Source: Cryobacterium sp. Y29
GTDB taxonomy: Bacteria; Actinomycetota; Actinomycetes; Actinomycetales; Microbacteriaceae
Reading direction: 5' to 3'
Assembly (NCBI RefSeq): GCF_002929825.1
Contig: NZ_PJJN01000036.1
Location: forward strand, 186,001-250,000
DNA length: 64,000 bases
Part shown: one piece after another, positions 33,982 through 42,499 of the stretch
Layout of the letters: the number at the start of each line of letters is the position of its first letter
Position numbering within the stretch: position 1 is the stretch's first letter
Notes under the pieces: generated by a model
Seen by the model: only the letters and a program-made list of their open reading frames with translations
What the model was told of the DNA's origin: nothing
The model's database searches: none
Position numbers and translations under genes: made by a program

Positions 33982-34866
33982 CTAGGGAATGGCGGTCGCG
34001 GTCAGCTCGAGGTCGTACATTGGCCGGTCCCGCTGGGTCGCGATTGCCGCGCCGGCCGCCACGCAGACGACGACGATGGCGATCTGCTGCAGCAGTGTGA
34101 AGGTCTCGCCCAGCACGAGCGCGCCGAAACCTGCAGCGATCACCGGGCCGAAGCTTGTGATGATCGCGTACAGGCGCGGGCTGATCCGCCGCAAAATGTA
34201 GGTGTCGAGCGTATACGGAAAGGCCGAGGAGACCACGCCCACGAGCAGGAGCAGTCCGACGACGCCCCAGGTGAAGGCCGACAGATCGAGGGTGAACAGT
34301 GCGATCGGTACCACGATCACGAGGCTGACCATGCTCGCAACGGAGATGCCTTCCAGTCCCGCGAATTCGGTCGCCACCCGGCGGGTGAGCAGGATGTAGA
34401 AGAACCACGAAGCCGCCGCGGTGAGCGCCAGCGCAATTCCGAGCAGGTCGAGAGTGCCGTCCGACCAGGTCAGCAGAAAGACTCCCCCGGCGGCGGCCGC
34501 AGCGCACACGACGTCCAGGATGCGCCGGCTCGTGATCAAAGCCAGGGCGAAGGGTCCCAGGAATTCAATCGTCGCTGCGATGCCGAGTCCGAGAATACTC
34601 ACGGCCTGATAGAAAGTGAGGTTCATGACGGCGAGCACGACGCCGAGGGCCAGCGCCGGCCAGATTCGGGCCCAGGTCAGGTTTTTCAACTTGGGCCGGG
34701 CGAGCGGCAGTACCACGACGACCATGACGATTTGGCGGGCCGCGACCACGATGGGCGAACCGACGACGGGAATGAGGAGTCCGGCCAGTGCTGAGCCAAA
34801 GTTGATGCTGACCTCGGTGGCGAGCTGAGCTCCCGCACCGCTCAGTTTGTCCCGCCTGGTACGCAC
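33982..34866 (-). CDS. EamA/DMT-family exporter (RhtA-like)
   Basis: The 294-residue protein has ten spans and two EamA repeats. Features include YQAVSILGLGIAATIEFLGPFALAL in the first half and SSAFPYTLDTYILRRISPRLYAIITSFGPVIAAGFGALVLGE in the second, the pattern of the RhtA threonine/homoserine exporter branch. Amino acid or metabolite export is likely; the cargo is not known. It is convergent with the pseudogene. Confidence 0.87.
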   Translation of the reverse strand: MRTRRDKLSGAGAQLATEVSINFGSALAGLLIPVVGSPIVVAARQIVMVVVVLPLARPKLKNLTWARIWPALALGVVLAVMNLTFYQAVSILGLGIAATIEFLGPFALALITSRRILDVVCAAAAAGGVFLLTWSDGTLDLLGIALALTAAASWFFYILLTRRVATEFAGLEGISVASMVSLVIVVPIALFTLDLSAFTWGVVGLLLLVGVVSSAFPYTLDTYILRRISPRLYAIITSFGPVIAAGFGALVLGETFTLLQQIAIVVVCVAAGAAIATQRDRPMYDLELTATAIP

Positions 34867-34950
34867 GCTGCTCCTGTCGGCGCCTTCAGGGCACCTATCG
34901 ACAGTACCGCTCGCGGCATCCGCTCTGAAAATAAGGGCGCAAACCGCCCG

Positions 34951-35220
34951 CTACACCTGCAACGGAATGAACTGGTATTCGCTGGTGAGATGCTCGTGCC
35001 GGCACGACCCGCAATAGAGCACGCCGGATACGCGCATGGCGTCGACCCGCGACGCACACTGAATCACCTTGGGGCCACAGCACGGTGAAATCACCATGTA
35101 GCCCCCCGATTCGGCCGGTTCGTGACCGCTGAGTCCGCGATCGTGGTGCACGCCCTCGCAGGGTAGGAGTGCATCGAAGTCGAGCTCGTCCACGACGTGT
35201 TCGTCCAGTAATGCATCCAT
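34951..35220 (-). CDS. Small Cys-rich conserved hypothetical protein
   Basis: I do not recognise a named family. The 89-residue protein has an acidic N-terminal half (MDALLDEHVVDELDFDALLPCEG). Its C-terminal half has two Cys pairs, SPCCGPK and LYCGSCRHEH, plus a Cys in VIQCASR, which could form a small zinc ribbon. It lies between the EamA and Tad genes on the same strand as both. Reading frame, Cys pattern and amino-acid use look genuine. Confidence 0.6.
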   Translation of the reverse strand: MDALLDEHVVDELDFDALLPCEGVHHDRGLSGHEPAESGGYMVISPCCGPKVIQCASRVDAMRVSGVLYCGSCRHEHLTSEYQFIPLQV

Positions 35221-35249
35221 GATTTCACAGCCGATCTCGGTGTTGCAGA

Positions 35250-35280
35250 GCCGCCGGGTTGGGCCACGTCAACCGGCGGC
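35250..35280. terminator. GC-rich hairpin between tadG-like and small Cys-rich gene
   Basis: GCCGCCGG(G)TTG pairs with CAACCGGCGGC over 11 bp with a single bulged G and an 8-nt loop. It lies about 190 bases after the tadG-like stop and 30 bases before the start of the small gene on the same strand. It may terminate the pilus operon or fold in the leader of the small gene. The rest of the 246-base gap shows nothing clear. Confidence 0.4.
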
Positions 35281-35466
35281 GACCAACCCGGTTGAACGAC
35301 GACTCAAGATCGCCGGCACTACCAACCGGGGACCGGGGCTGGCACGGTGTCGACTGCGGTACACAACCTGAAGCCCCCACACGGTAGGAGGCTGCCACGT
35401 CGACAACATGTCCGTGTAGCGTACGCTTCTATCCTGAAATTACCAGTGCCACTTTGTGCGCCCCCG

Positions 35467-35913
35467 CTAATGAAACACCGCCCGGGACACCACCGTCACC
35501 ATGAGTGGCACCCCGTCTGGCACCACGAGGGTCAGCACGGGTGGACGCCACCAGGAGCGCAGCGTCACCGACGCGCTCTGCCCATCAGCGGATGCCGCGC
35601 TCGTCACGGTGAGCGCCTCGAATGAGGCGTGCGGAACGAGGCGCAGATACTCACCGACCGCAGCCGACACGTCGATTGACCTCAGCTGCGGCCTCGGCCC
35701 GACCACACCCACCTGCACCGTGTCGAGGGTGAACGCCTCAGACCCGGCCAGCGCTGCACCGTCGGCGAGGCTGAGCAGCCGCTTATGTTCAAGGTAAAGC
35801 GACGTCGCCGACAGGGCCACGAGCACGAGGCTCAGGGCCAGAAAGCCATAGAAAATAGTGAGCAACAGGGTCGAACCATCTTCGTTCAACGCGGGCGACC
35901 GGTGCCTGGTCAT
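35467..35913 (-). CDS. TadG-like pilus/secretion-associated protein
   Basis: The 148-residue protein has an N-terminal hydrophobic segment (EDGSTLLLTIFYGFLALSLVLVALSATSLYLEHKRLLSLADGAALAG) typical of TadE/TadG minor pilins of Flp systems, followed by a short extracellular domain. ATG 35913 overlaps the previous stop by ATGA. It is the last gene of the Tad operon. Confidence 0.75.
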   Translation of the reverse strand: MTRHRSPALNEDGSTLLLTIFYGFLALSLVLVALSATSLYLEHKRLLSLADGAALAGSEAFTLDTVQVGVVGPRPQLRSIDVSAAVGEYLRLVPHASFEALTVTSAASADGQSASVTLRSWWRPPVLTLVVPDGVPLMVTVVSRAVFH

Positions 35914-36368
35914 CCAAGGCCGCCAAATCGGGACACCATCTGCGTCGACGCCGCGGTCATCGGCACACTCGCGCTCTGGTTCAGTGCGAGCATGTCGGGC
36001 ACCAACGGCAGCGCAATGCCGATTCGCACGGTGACCGTCACGAGCCCTTGGCTGGTCAAACAGCGGCTTGTTCCGCCAGCGCACTCGATCTGCACTTCGG
36101 CGTCGCCCGAGTCGAGCCCGTGATCCTCGAGCGCGAAGGCAACGGCTCGACGGGCCCGTTCGGTCGCGGTGACCTCGTCGGGGGCCTGCACGTAGACTCG
36201 GGCCGCCTGCCGGGCTGCTCCCTCGACGGCGAGCGCACCTCCCTGCAAGGCGGACAGCGCGAGCACCAGATAGACCAGGGGCACCAGCAGGATCATGCCC
36301 GCCGTGATGAATTCGAGCGAAGCCGAACCCGCCTCCGATCCCCTACCGCAACGATTCGACCGCAGCAT
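35910..36368 (-). CDS. TadE/TadF-like minor pilin
   Basis: The 152-residue protein has the prepilin-like motif GSASLEFITAGMILLVPLVYLVLAL near residue 16. The Glu-Phe after the cleavage region is the TadE hallmark. The remainder is an extracellular alpha/beta domain with a Cys pair (IECAGGTSRCL). ATG 36368 overlaps the upstream gene by 26 bases; starts further upstream would overlap more. Confidence 0.78.
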   Translation of the reverse strand: MLRSNRCGRGSEAGSASLEFITAGMILLVPLVYLVLALSALQGGALAVEGAARQAARVYVQAPDEVTATERARRAVAFALEDHGLDSGDAEVQIECAGGTSRCLTSQGLVTVTVRIGIALPLVPDMLALNQSASVPMTAASTQMVSRFGGLG

Positions 36369-36774
36369 GAGCAACCACTTCCAATCCATGCGGGACACCG
36401 AGCAGTCCCATAAGGGGCAGCGGTGCGACCACCCGAACTTCAACAGTGGGATATCCGGCACTTACTCCGTACTGCACCACGACATCGGTGGCATAGGTCG
36501 CTCCAATAGCTGTCGTGATCAGATCGCGGGTGCGTTGGGCGCCCGCAGGCAGACTGCTGTCGGCGAGCGCGGCGTAACGGGCGCCTTCAGCCGCGGCGTC
36601 GAGCACCGTGTTGCGAATGTGCAGCGCGAGGGCCAGCTGCATGACCATGAGCGTCAGAAAGGTCAGTAATGACACCACCATGACGAATTCGGCCACGGCG
36701 GAACCCTCCTCGTCTCGCAACGTGGTGCGGCGCAGCGAGGCGAGGCGTTGCATCCGCGTACCGAATTGGGGCAT
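36343..36774 (-). CDS. TadE-like minor pilin
   Basis: The 143-residue protein has a basic N terminus, then EEGSAVAEFVMVVSLLTFLTLMVMQLALALHIRNTVLDAAAEGARYAAL. This is the TadE N-terminal helix, with the conserved Glu after the cleavage site and the later AAAEGAR motif. It probably assembles with the Flp pilin at the membrane. A second ATG seven codons downstream is possible. Confidence 0.83.
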   Translation of the reverse strand: MPQFGTRMQRLASLRRTTLRDEEGSAVAEFVMVVSLLTFLTLMVMQLALALHIRNTVLDAAAEGARYAALADSSLPAGAQRTRDLITTAIGATYATDVVVQYGVSAGYPTVEVRVVAPLPLMGLLGVPHGLEVVAHAAVESLR

Positions 36775-36783
36775 GTCGACCGG

Positions 36784-36960
36784 TCAGAAACTGCTCACGC
36801 GATCCATGGCCTGCTGGAACACACCGCTAAGGGCCGGGCCGGCGAGCCCCCAGATGATCAAAACCAGCCCGGCTGTCATCAGGGTGATCAGCACCCAGCC
36901 GGGCACGTCTCCTGTTTCATCGCGGAGCAGGCTGTTGATGCGGAGCATGATTCGGGTCAT
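36784..36960 (-). CDS. Small Flp-type pilin
   Basis: Reading the reverse strand from ATG 36960 gives 58 residues, below the usual ORF cut-off. A basic N terminus (MTRIMLRINSLLRDETGDVPGW) precedes one hydrophobic helix (VLITLMTAGLVLIIWGLAG) and a short polar tail ending QQAMDRVSSF. Size, position between tadC and tadE, and the acidic residue just before the hydrophobic stretch fit an Flp/Fap pilin. AAGAGA precedes the start. The prepilin-peptidase site is not certain. Confidence 0.72.
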   Translation of the reverse strand: MTRIMLRINSLLRDETGDVPGWVLITLMTAGLVLIIWGLAGPALSGVFQQAMDRVSSF

Positions 36961-37001
36961 GACATTCTCTTTTCTCGTGGGGTGGATGGTGCAGTGGAGC
37001 G

Positions 37002-37934
37002 TCAGAACCCGGCCTGCAGCACAACGAGTCCGGGAAAAACAGCGAATAGAACAGTCATCGGAAGAATCAGAAAGACCAGCGGCACGAGCATCGCAACTTC
37101 TTTCTTGCCTGCCAGCTCGAGCAGCGTGCGCTTGGTCTGGTCGCGGGAATCCTGCGCCTGCGCCCGCAACACCTCGGCCAGCGGCGACCCACGGTCCAAC
37201 GCGCCGGTGACCTGGTCGACAAACCGGGTCACCTCCGGCAACTGGATGCTGCGCGACAGCGACTGTAGTGCCGAACCGATGGGGATCCCGGTATGAACAT
37301 CGGCGACCACGCCCGCGAATTCGCGAGACAGCTCCCCGGTGCTCGTGAGCGACACCCGTCGAATCGAATCCAGAATGCCTTCTCCAGCTGATAGCGACAG
37401 GGTGAGAAATTCAAGAATGGTCGGCAGTTCGCTGCGCATACGAGCCAGTCGTGCGGTGGCGGCCCGGTGGAGCAGCCAGTCCCGCAGCACGACTCCGCCG
37501 ATCGCTGCCACGAACGGAAGCGAAAGACGGGCGGCCAATAGCAGCTCGGGCAGCACAACGATGGTGATCACGGTTGCGACGGCGAACCCCAGCAAGGCCC
37601 AGACGAGTTGCACGGAACGAAACTCCTCGACCGTCTTCACCGACCCGGATTGGTGGAGTCGGCGCGCAACGGTCTCGTTGCCGCCGAGAAGACTCGACAA
37701 CCCCCGTGACAGCGCGCCGAACAGCGGAGCGAACAGGCTACCCAGCACGGGAATCGGGTTCACCGTTCGCCGGGCGACGATGCGGCGCGCTTCCGGAGAA
37801 ATATCAAGAATGTAGGGCACCACGCGGTCGATCAGGCGGGGCCTGGTCAGCCGCGGCGTCAAGCTGACGAGCGACCATAACCCCACACCGAGGCCCGTTC
37901 CGCACAACACGGCCCAGCCGAGTGCGGCGCTCAT
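37002..37934 (-). CDS. tadC: Type II secretion F-domain protein TadC
   Basis: The 310-residue integral membrane protein has the T2SSF domain at about 160-280 (LPTILEFLTLSLSAGEGILDSIRR; LAEVLRAQAQDSRDQTKRTLLELAGKKEVAMLVPLVFLILPMTVLFAVFPGLVVL). It is part of the inner-membrane platform of the Tad pilus. ATG 37934 has GGCGGG at the right spacing; a GTG two codons earlier is possible. Confidence 0.88.
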   Translation of the reverse strand: MSAALGWAVLCGTGLGVGLWSLVSLTPRLTRPRLIDRVVPYILDISPEARRIVARRTVNPIPVLGSLFAPLFGALSRGLSSLLGGNETVARRLHQSGSVKTVEEFRSVQLVWALLGFAVATVITIVVLPELLLAARLSLPFVAAIGGVVLRDWLLHRAATARLARMRSELPTILEFLTLSLSAGEGILDSIRRVSLTSTGELSREFAGVVADVHTGIPIGSALQSLSRSIQLPEVTRFVDQVTGALDRGSPLAEVLRAQAQDSRDQTKRTLLELAGKKEVAMLVPLVFLILPMTVLFAVFPGLVVLQAGF

Positions 37935-37947
37935 CGGCACCCGCCGA

Positions 37948-38805
37948 CTACGAGAACCATCGGCGTTCCTCCGGAAGTCGACCGAGAGCGATCATCACTC
38001 GATAGGCAATGACCGATAGGGCAAGGCCGCTCGCGATCACGACAATTCCGGCGGGTGAGTTGTAGGCAATGGCCGCTTCGGGCCGGGAGGCGAGCAGAAT
38101 GAGAATGATCCACGGTGCCGCAACGCCCAGTCGGGCCGCGTTCACGACCCACGACTGGCGGGCTTCCACCTCGAGCCGCACCGCAGCATCCTGGCGCAGC
38201 CACGCGGAGAGGCTGCGCAGTACGACCGTGAGGTCGCTGCCGCCGACTTCGCGAGCCATCCGCAGCGTCTCGAGAATGCGGTCGGCAACCGGGTCGGCGA
38301 GGGAACGTTTGAGCTCGTCAACGCAATAGCTGAAATTGCCGGTGGCGCGATATTCACGCTCGAATTGGACGAAGGCGATGCGGGTCGCGACCGGACCGGC
38401 CTGGGCAAGGCTGCTCACGCTGTCTGGCAACGCCAGCCCGGAACGGAGTGCCGACACCAGATGGTCGACGACGTCAGGCCACACCGTGCGATTGGCCCGG
38501 CGCCTGGCCGCCGCCCGCCACGAGACGATCGACCAGGGCAGCAGCAGCCCGGCCAGACCGGCGACAGCGCTGAGCGCGAGCACCGCGAAGATTCCGTGCA
38601 CCAGGGCAGCGGATGCCACACCGACGATCACCGACAGCGTCAGGAATGCCGGCACCGGAACGGAACGCAGCCCGCTTTGAACCAGGCGCACCCGCATCCG
38701 CTCGCCCACTCGGGTCCGGTGGGGCGTGGACCCGGCCGGCCACAGTAACGGTGCGAAAACCAAGACGAGACCACCCCCGAGCAGGCACCCCAGTGCGAGA
38801 GTCAT
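37948..38805 (-). CDS. tadB: Type II secretion F-domain protein TadB
   Basis: The 285-residue membrane protein has the T2SSF domain at about 110-235 (VVDHLVSALRSGLALPDSVSSLAQAGP; LRMAREVGGSDLTVVLRSLSAWLRQDAAVRLEVEARQSW). It pairs with TadC as the assembly platform. It overlaps the tadA gene by 4 bases. Confidence 0.88.
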   Translation of the reverse strand: MTLALGCLLGGGLVLVFAPLLWPAGSTPHRTRVGERMRVRLVQSGLRSVPVPAFLTLSVIVGVASAALVHGIFAVLALSAVAGLAGLLLPWSIVSWRAAARRRANRTVWPDVVDHLVSALRSGLALPDSVSSLAQAGPVATRIAFVQFEREYRATGNFSYCVDELKRSLADPVADRILETLRMAREVGGSDLTVVLRSLSAWLRQDAAVRLEVEARQSWVVNAARLGVAAPWIILILLASRPEAAIAYNSPAGIVVIASGLALSVIAYRVMIALGRLPEERRWFS

Positions 38806-40034
38806 GCGGCCCCCTGCCGCAATACCTGCGCCGGGTCGACGCCCGCTGCGCGAAACTTGGCGAGCTTGGTGGGATGCGAACCGGTCGGCTCGAGGTGGCC
38901 ATGCAGAGAGAGGAAGAGTGGGCTCGCCTCGATGGTTGCGCCGGCTAACTGGCCGCTCGGGGCGATGATCTCGGTGACCCGCCTGCGGCCGTGGCGATCG
39001 ATCTCGCAGTGCACCACGATGTCGATGCAGCCCGCCACGGTGGGCAGCACGAATGAGGAGTCAATGTTACGGCCGGCCAGCAGCGGCAGGGTTGAGAGTT
39101 TCGCGAGCGCGTCCCTGGCGCTGTTGGCGTGAATCGAGCACATTCCGGGCAGCCCGCTGTTCAGGGCGATGAGCAGGTCGAGACTTTCCGCCTCGCGCAC
39201 CTCGCCCACCACGAGCCGGTCGGGCCGCATCCGCAGCGACTCCTTGATCAGCCGGCGCAGGGTGATCTCCCCGGTTCCCTCCAGACTCGGTTGCCGGCAC
39301 TGCATCGCGACGACATCACGGGCCGACAGGTCGAGTTCAAAGGTCTCCTCCACGGTCACGATGCGTTCGCCCGGCCGGGTCGAGGAGAGCAGGGCGTTCA
39401 GCATCGTGGTTTTGCCGGTCTGGGTGGCGCCGGAGACCAGAATATTCTGCCCACCCAGCACGCAGATCCGAAGAAAATCGGCTGCCTGCTGGGTGAGCGC
39501 GCCGAGGCCGACCAGCTGGTTGAGATCGCGGATGCGCCGGGTGAACTTGCGAATGTTCACCGCCCAGTGCTTGCGCGTAATATCTGGAATCACCACGTGC
39601 AGCCGTGAACCGTCGGGTAGCGAGGCATCGACGAACGGCGACGAGAGGTCGACGCGGCGACCGGAGGCCTGCAGCATCCGCTCGACCAGGTCACGCACGT
39701 CTTGCTCGCCGAGTGACAGTGAGGTCAGTTCGGGCACCCCGTCTCGTGCTACGAACACTCGGGCCGGGCCGTTGATCCAGATTTCTTCGATCTCCGGATC
39801 GTCGAGAAACGGCTGCAGCACACCGAACCCGGTGAGCGCGGCCACGACCTCGCGGGTGGCCTGGTGCTCATCGGCGATCATCGGTGCGAGCCCGCCGAGC
39901 GCCCGCTCGCTGTAGCGCCGCAGTTCATCGCGCACGTACTGCTCCACCAACGCGTTGTTGGCCGCGAGGTCAACGCCCTCGCGGCGCACCCGCTGGCGCA
40001 CCTGGTCTGTGATGAGACGAACGGCTTCGGTCAT
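38802..40034 (-). CDS. tadA: Tad/CpaF-family secretion ATPase
   Basis: The 410-residue hexameric ATPase has Walker A GATQTGKTT near residue 206, and an Asp box with RIVTVEETFELDLSARDVVAMQCR and LRMRPDRLVVGEVREAESLDLLIALNSGLPGMCSIHANSARDAL. The N-terminal domain contains IEEIWINGPARVFV, typical of CpaF. It powers pilus assembly. It is first in the operon; no TadZ, RcpA or prepilin peptidase gene is seen next to it. Confidence 0.94.
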   Translation of the reverse strand: MTEAVRLITDQVRQRVRREGVDLAANNALVEQYVRDELRRYSERALGGLAPMIADEHQATREVVAALTGFGVLQPFLDDPEIEEIWINGPARVFVARDGVPELTSLSLGEQDVRDLVERMLQASGRRVDLSSPFVDASLPDGSRLHVVIPDITRKHWAVNIRKFTRRIRDLNQLVGLGALTQQAADFLRICVLGGQNILVSGATQTGKTTMLNALLSSTRPGERIVTVEETFELDLSARDVVAMQCRQPSLEGTGEITLRRLIKESLRMRPDRLVVGEVREAESLDLLIALNSGLPGMCSIHANSARDALAKLSTLPLLAGRNIDSSFVLPTVAGCIDIVVHCEIDRHGRRRVTEIIAPSGQLAGATIEASPLFLSLHGHLEPTGSHPTKLAKFRAAGVDPAQVLRQGAA

Positions 40035-40129
40035 TCCCGCATGATGGCCTCTTTTGCACTTCTTCGTGCAGATTCTCCACAGGGCTTGTTTTTTTCTCCT
40101 CTGAACAGCAAAAAATGATCGCCTCCGTT

Positions 40130-40963
40130 TTAGCGGGCCGACCAGCCGCCATCCATCGTGTAGCTCGACCCGGTGACCATGGCGGCGTCATCCGAGGCGA
40201 GCCAGGCCACGAGCGAGCCGACCTCGGCCGGTTCAATTAGGCGTTTGATCGCGCTCTCGGTGAGCATGATCGTGCTCAACACCTCGGACACCGGAATGCC
40301 GTGCACGAGTGCCTGATCGGTGATCTGCTTCTCGACCAAGGGCGTGCGCACGTAGCCGGGAGCGACGCAATTGCTCGTCACTCCGTGCGCGCCGCCCTCG
40401 AGCGCGGTCACCTTGGACAGGCCTTCGAGTCCGTGCTTGGCCGACACATAGGCGCTTTTGTACGGCGAGGCCCGAATGCCGTGCACCGACGACACATTGA
40501 TGATGCGCCCGAAGTTCGCCGCATACATCTGCGGCAGCACGGCCCGAATCAGCAGGAACGGTGCCTCCAGCATGAGGGTGAGGATGTTGTGGAAGTCGGC
40601 TGGCTTGAAGTCCTGGATCGGGTTGATGCGTTGAATGCCAGCATTGTTGACCAGGATGTCGACCCCCGCGAGCGCGGACGCGAGCGCAGCATCGGTGAGG
40701 GCGGCGGTATCCATGAGGTTCACGATCCAGATTGACCCACCGACCTCCTCGGCCAGGGCGGTGGCACCAGCGGTGTCGATATCGGCGACGACGACGTGCG
40801 CGCCGCGGGCAGCGAGCGCCCGAACGACGGCGGCGCCGATGCCGCTCGCACCACCCGTGACGAGAGCGCGACGCCCGGCGAGGGGCTGCGCACTGGTGCG
40901 AACGGGAGCGGCGGTGACACGGTCGGCGTTGGTGTCGGTGTCGGTGTCGGTGAGATCAGTCAT
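40130..40963 (-). CDS. bdhA: 3-hydroxybutyrate dehydrogenase (SDR family)
   Basis: The 277-residue short-chain dehydrogenase has the NAD site TGGASGIG, NNAG in ILVNNAGIQ, catalytic Ser in INVSSVHGI, and YxxxK in SAYVSAKHG. The C-terminal block LVEKQITDQALVHGIPVSEVLSTIMLTESAIKRLIEPAEVGSL is the hallmark of D-3-hydroxybutyrate dehydrogenase. It oxidises 3-hydroxybutyrate to acetoacetate. The first 25 residues are Asp/Thr-rich from a GTCGGT microrepeat; a start closer to the fold is possible. It lies downstream of an MHS permease. Confidence 0.9.
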   Translation of the reverse strand: MTDLTDTDTDTNADRVTAAPVRTSAQPLAGRRALVTGGASGIGAAVVRALAARGAHVVVADIDTAGATALAEEVGGSIWIVNLMDTAALTDAALASALAGVDILVNNAGIQRINPIQDFKPADFHNILTLMLEAPFLLIRAVLPQMYAANFGRIINVSSVHGIRASPYKSAYVSAKHGLEGLSKVTALEGGAHGVTSNCVAPGYVRTPLVEKQITDQALVHGIPVSEVLSTIMLTESAIKRLIEPAEVGSLVAWLASDDAAMVTGSSYTMDGGWSAR

Positions 40964-41092
40964 GATGTTCCTTTGGTTGCGCGATCACTGCATGGGCCGG
41001 TCTTCGGGAGGCGAGGCCCCACCGGTGCGTCGCCTCGCTGGCCCCGTTGCTGCCTGGCCCGGTTGCTTCCTAACCCAATGGTTCGGGCGGGG
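40964..41092 (-). other. Spacer between MHS permease and bdhA
   Basis: This 129-base spacer on the bdhA leader side carries a possible hairpin (GCGAGGC at about 41010 pairing with GCCTCGC at about 41032). The bdhA Shine-Dalgarno AAAGGAAC lies just before its start. The hairpin may end or attenuate the upstream transcript; no T-run is seen. Confidence 0.35.
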
Positions 41093-42499
41093 TCAGTTAC
41101 CGGTGGCGACCGGCTCGAGCCCGTGTTTGCGGGCGTCGACAGCGTCGACCTCGCGCAACGACGCTCCCGCGGTCTCCTTGAGGGTGACCACGGCGACCAC
41201 CGTGATGGCGCAGGCGATCATGATGTAGATCGCGACCGGAACCCAGCTGTTGTATTGCTGCAAAAGCGCGGAGGCGACGATCGGCGCCATCGAGCCGGCC
41301 AGAATCGAGGTGACCTGGTAGCCGAGGGACACCCCGGAGTAGCGCATCCGGGTCGGGAACATTTCGCTCATGATCGCGGGCTGGCCCGCATACATGAGGG
41401 CATGGAAGCAGAGCCCGACAGTGACGGCCAGAATGATCAGCACCGGGTTGAGGGTGTCGAACAGGGGGAAGGCGAAGAACGCCCAGGAAGCACCGAGCAC
41501 GGCGCCGGCCAGATAGACGGGCTTGCGGCCCACTCGGTCGGAGAGACGACCAACCTGGGGAATGACGATGAAGTGCACGACGTGCGCGATGAGCAGGGCG
41601 ATCAGCAACTGGCCGGTGTCGTATTCATGCACGGTCTTCAGGTAGACGATCGTGAAGCTCACGATGATGTAGTACAAAATATTTTCGGCGAACCGCAGGC
41701 CCATGGCTCCGAGGATGCCCTTGGGGTACTTGCGTACGACCTCGAGCACGCCGTAGTTGACGGCCTTCTCGGCTTCGACCTGCGCGCGGGCCTCGAGAAA
41801 GATCGGAGCTTCACTGACGTGGGTGCGAATGTAGTAGCCGATGACGACGATGATCGCGGAGAGCCAGAAGGCCACACGCCAGCCCCAGCTGAGGAACTGC
41901 TCGGGCGAAAGGAGCCACGTCATGGTGAGCAACACCACAGTGGCGAGCAGGTTGCCCATCGGCACGGCGGCCTGCGGCCAGCTCGACCAGAAGCCACGGG
42001 ACTGGTTCGGGCTGTGCTCGGCGACGAGCAGAACGGCGCCGCCCCATTCGCCACCAACAGCGAAACCCTGAATGAAGCGGAGGGCCACGAGCAAGGCGGG
42101 TGCCCAGTAACCGATGGTGTCGAAGCCGGGCAGACAGCCCATGAGGAAGGTGGCGGCACCCACCATGATGATCGTCACCTGCAGGGTGTGCTTGCGCCCG
42201 AGTTTGTCACCGATCTGGCCGAACACGATGCCACCGAGCGGCCGGGCGATGAATCCCACGGCATAGGTGAGGAAGGCGGCGATGATGCCGTCGAGTTCGC
42301 TGCCGGCGTTCGGAAAGAAGACCGTACCGAAGACCAGGCTCGCGGCGGTGGCATACAAGAAGAATTCGTACCACTCCACGACCGTTCCCACCATGGAGGC
42401 GGCGACGATCTTCTTGAGGCCGGATTTTTCGGTTTCGCTGCCAGCGGGGCGTGCGGCCTGACCGGAATTGGCAGCCCCCACGCGTTGATTGACACTCAT
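41093..42499 (-). CDS. MHS-family MFS transporter (ProP/ShiA-like)
   Basis: The 468-residue, 12-span transporter has the MHS signatures ASMVGTVVEWYEFFLYATAASLVFG near residue 35, GGIVFGQIGDKLGRKHTL near 90, and GFAVGGEWGGAVLLVAEHSP. The subfamily carries small carboxylates, betaines and related solutes by proton symport. It lies upstream of bdhA in the same direction, so uptake of 3-hydroxybutyrate or another short hydroxyacid is plausible. ATG 42499 follows GGAGAC; the frame extends 50 codons upstream without membrane features. Confidence 0.87.
   Translation of the reverse strand: MSVNQRVGAANSGQAARPAGSETEKSGLKKIVAASMVGTVVEWYEFFLYATAASLVFGTVFFPNAGSELDGIIAAFLTYAVGFIARPLGGIVFGQIGDKLGRKHTLQVTIIMVGAATFLMGCLPGFDTIGYWAPALLVALRFIQGFAVGGEWGGAVLLVAEHSPNQSRGFWSSWPQAAVPMGNLLATVVLLTMTWLLSPEQFLSWGWRVAFWLSAIIVVIGYYIRTHVSEAPIFLEARAQVEAEKAVNYGVLEVVRKYPKGILGAMGLRFAENILYYIIVSFTIVYLKTVHEYDTGQLLIALLIAHVVHFIVIPQVGRLSDRVGRKPVYLAGAVLGASWAFFAFPLFDTLNPVLIILAVTVGLCFHALMYAGQPAIMSEMFPTRMRYSGVSLGYQVTSILAGSMAPIVASALLQQYNSWVPVAIYIMIACAITVVAVVTLKETAGASLREVDAVDARKHGLEPVATGN

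Noticed and set aside
40920-40960. GTCGGT microrepeat at the bdhA 5' end as a phase-variable switch
   Set aside because: The unit is six bases, so length changes keep frame, and there are only three or four copies; it probably has no regulatory effect.
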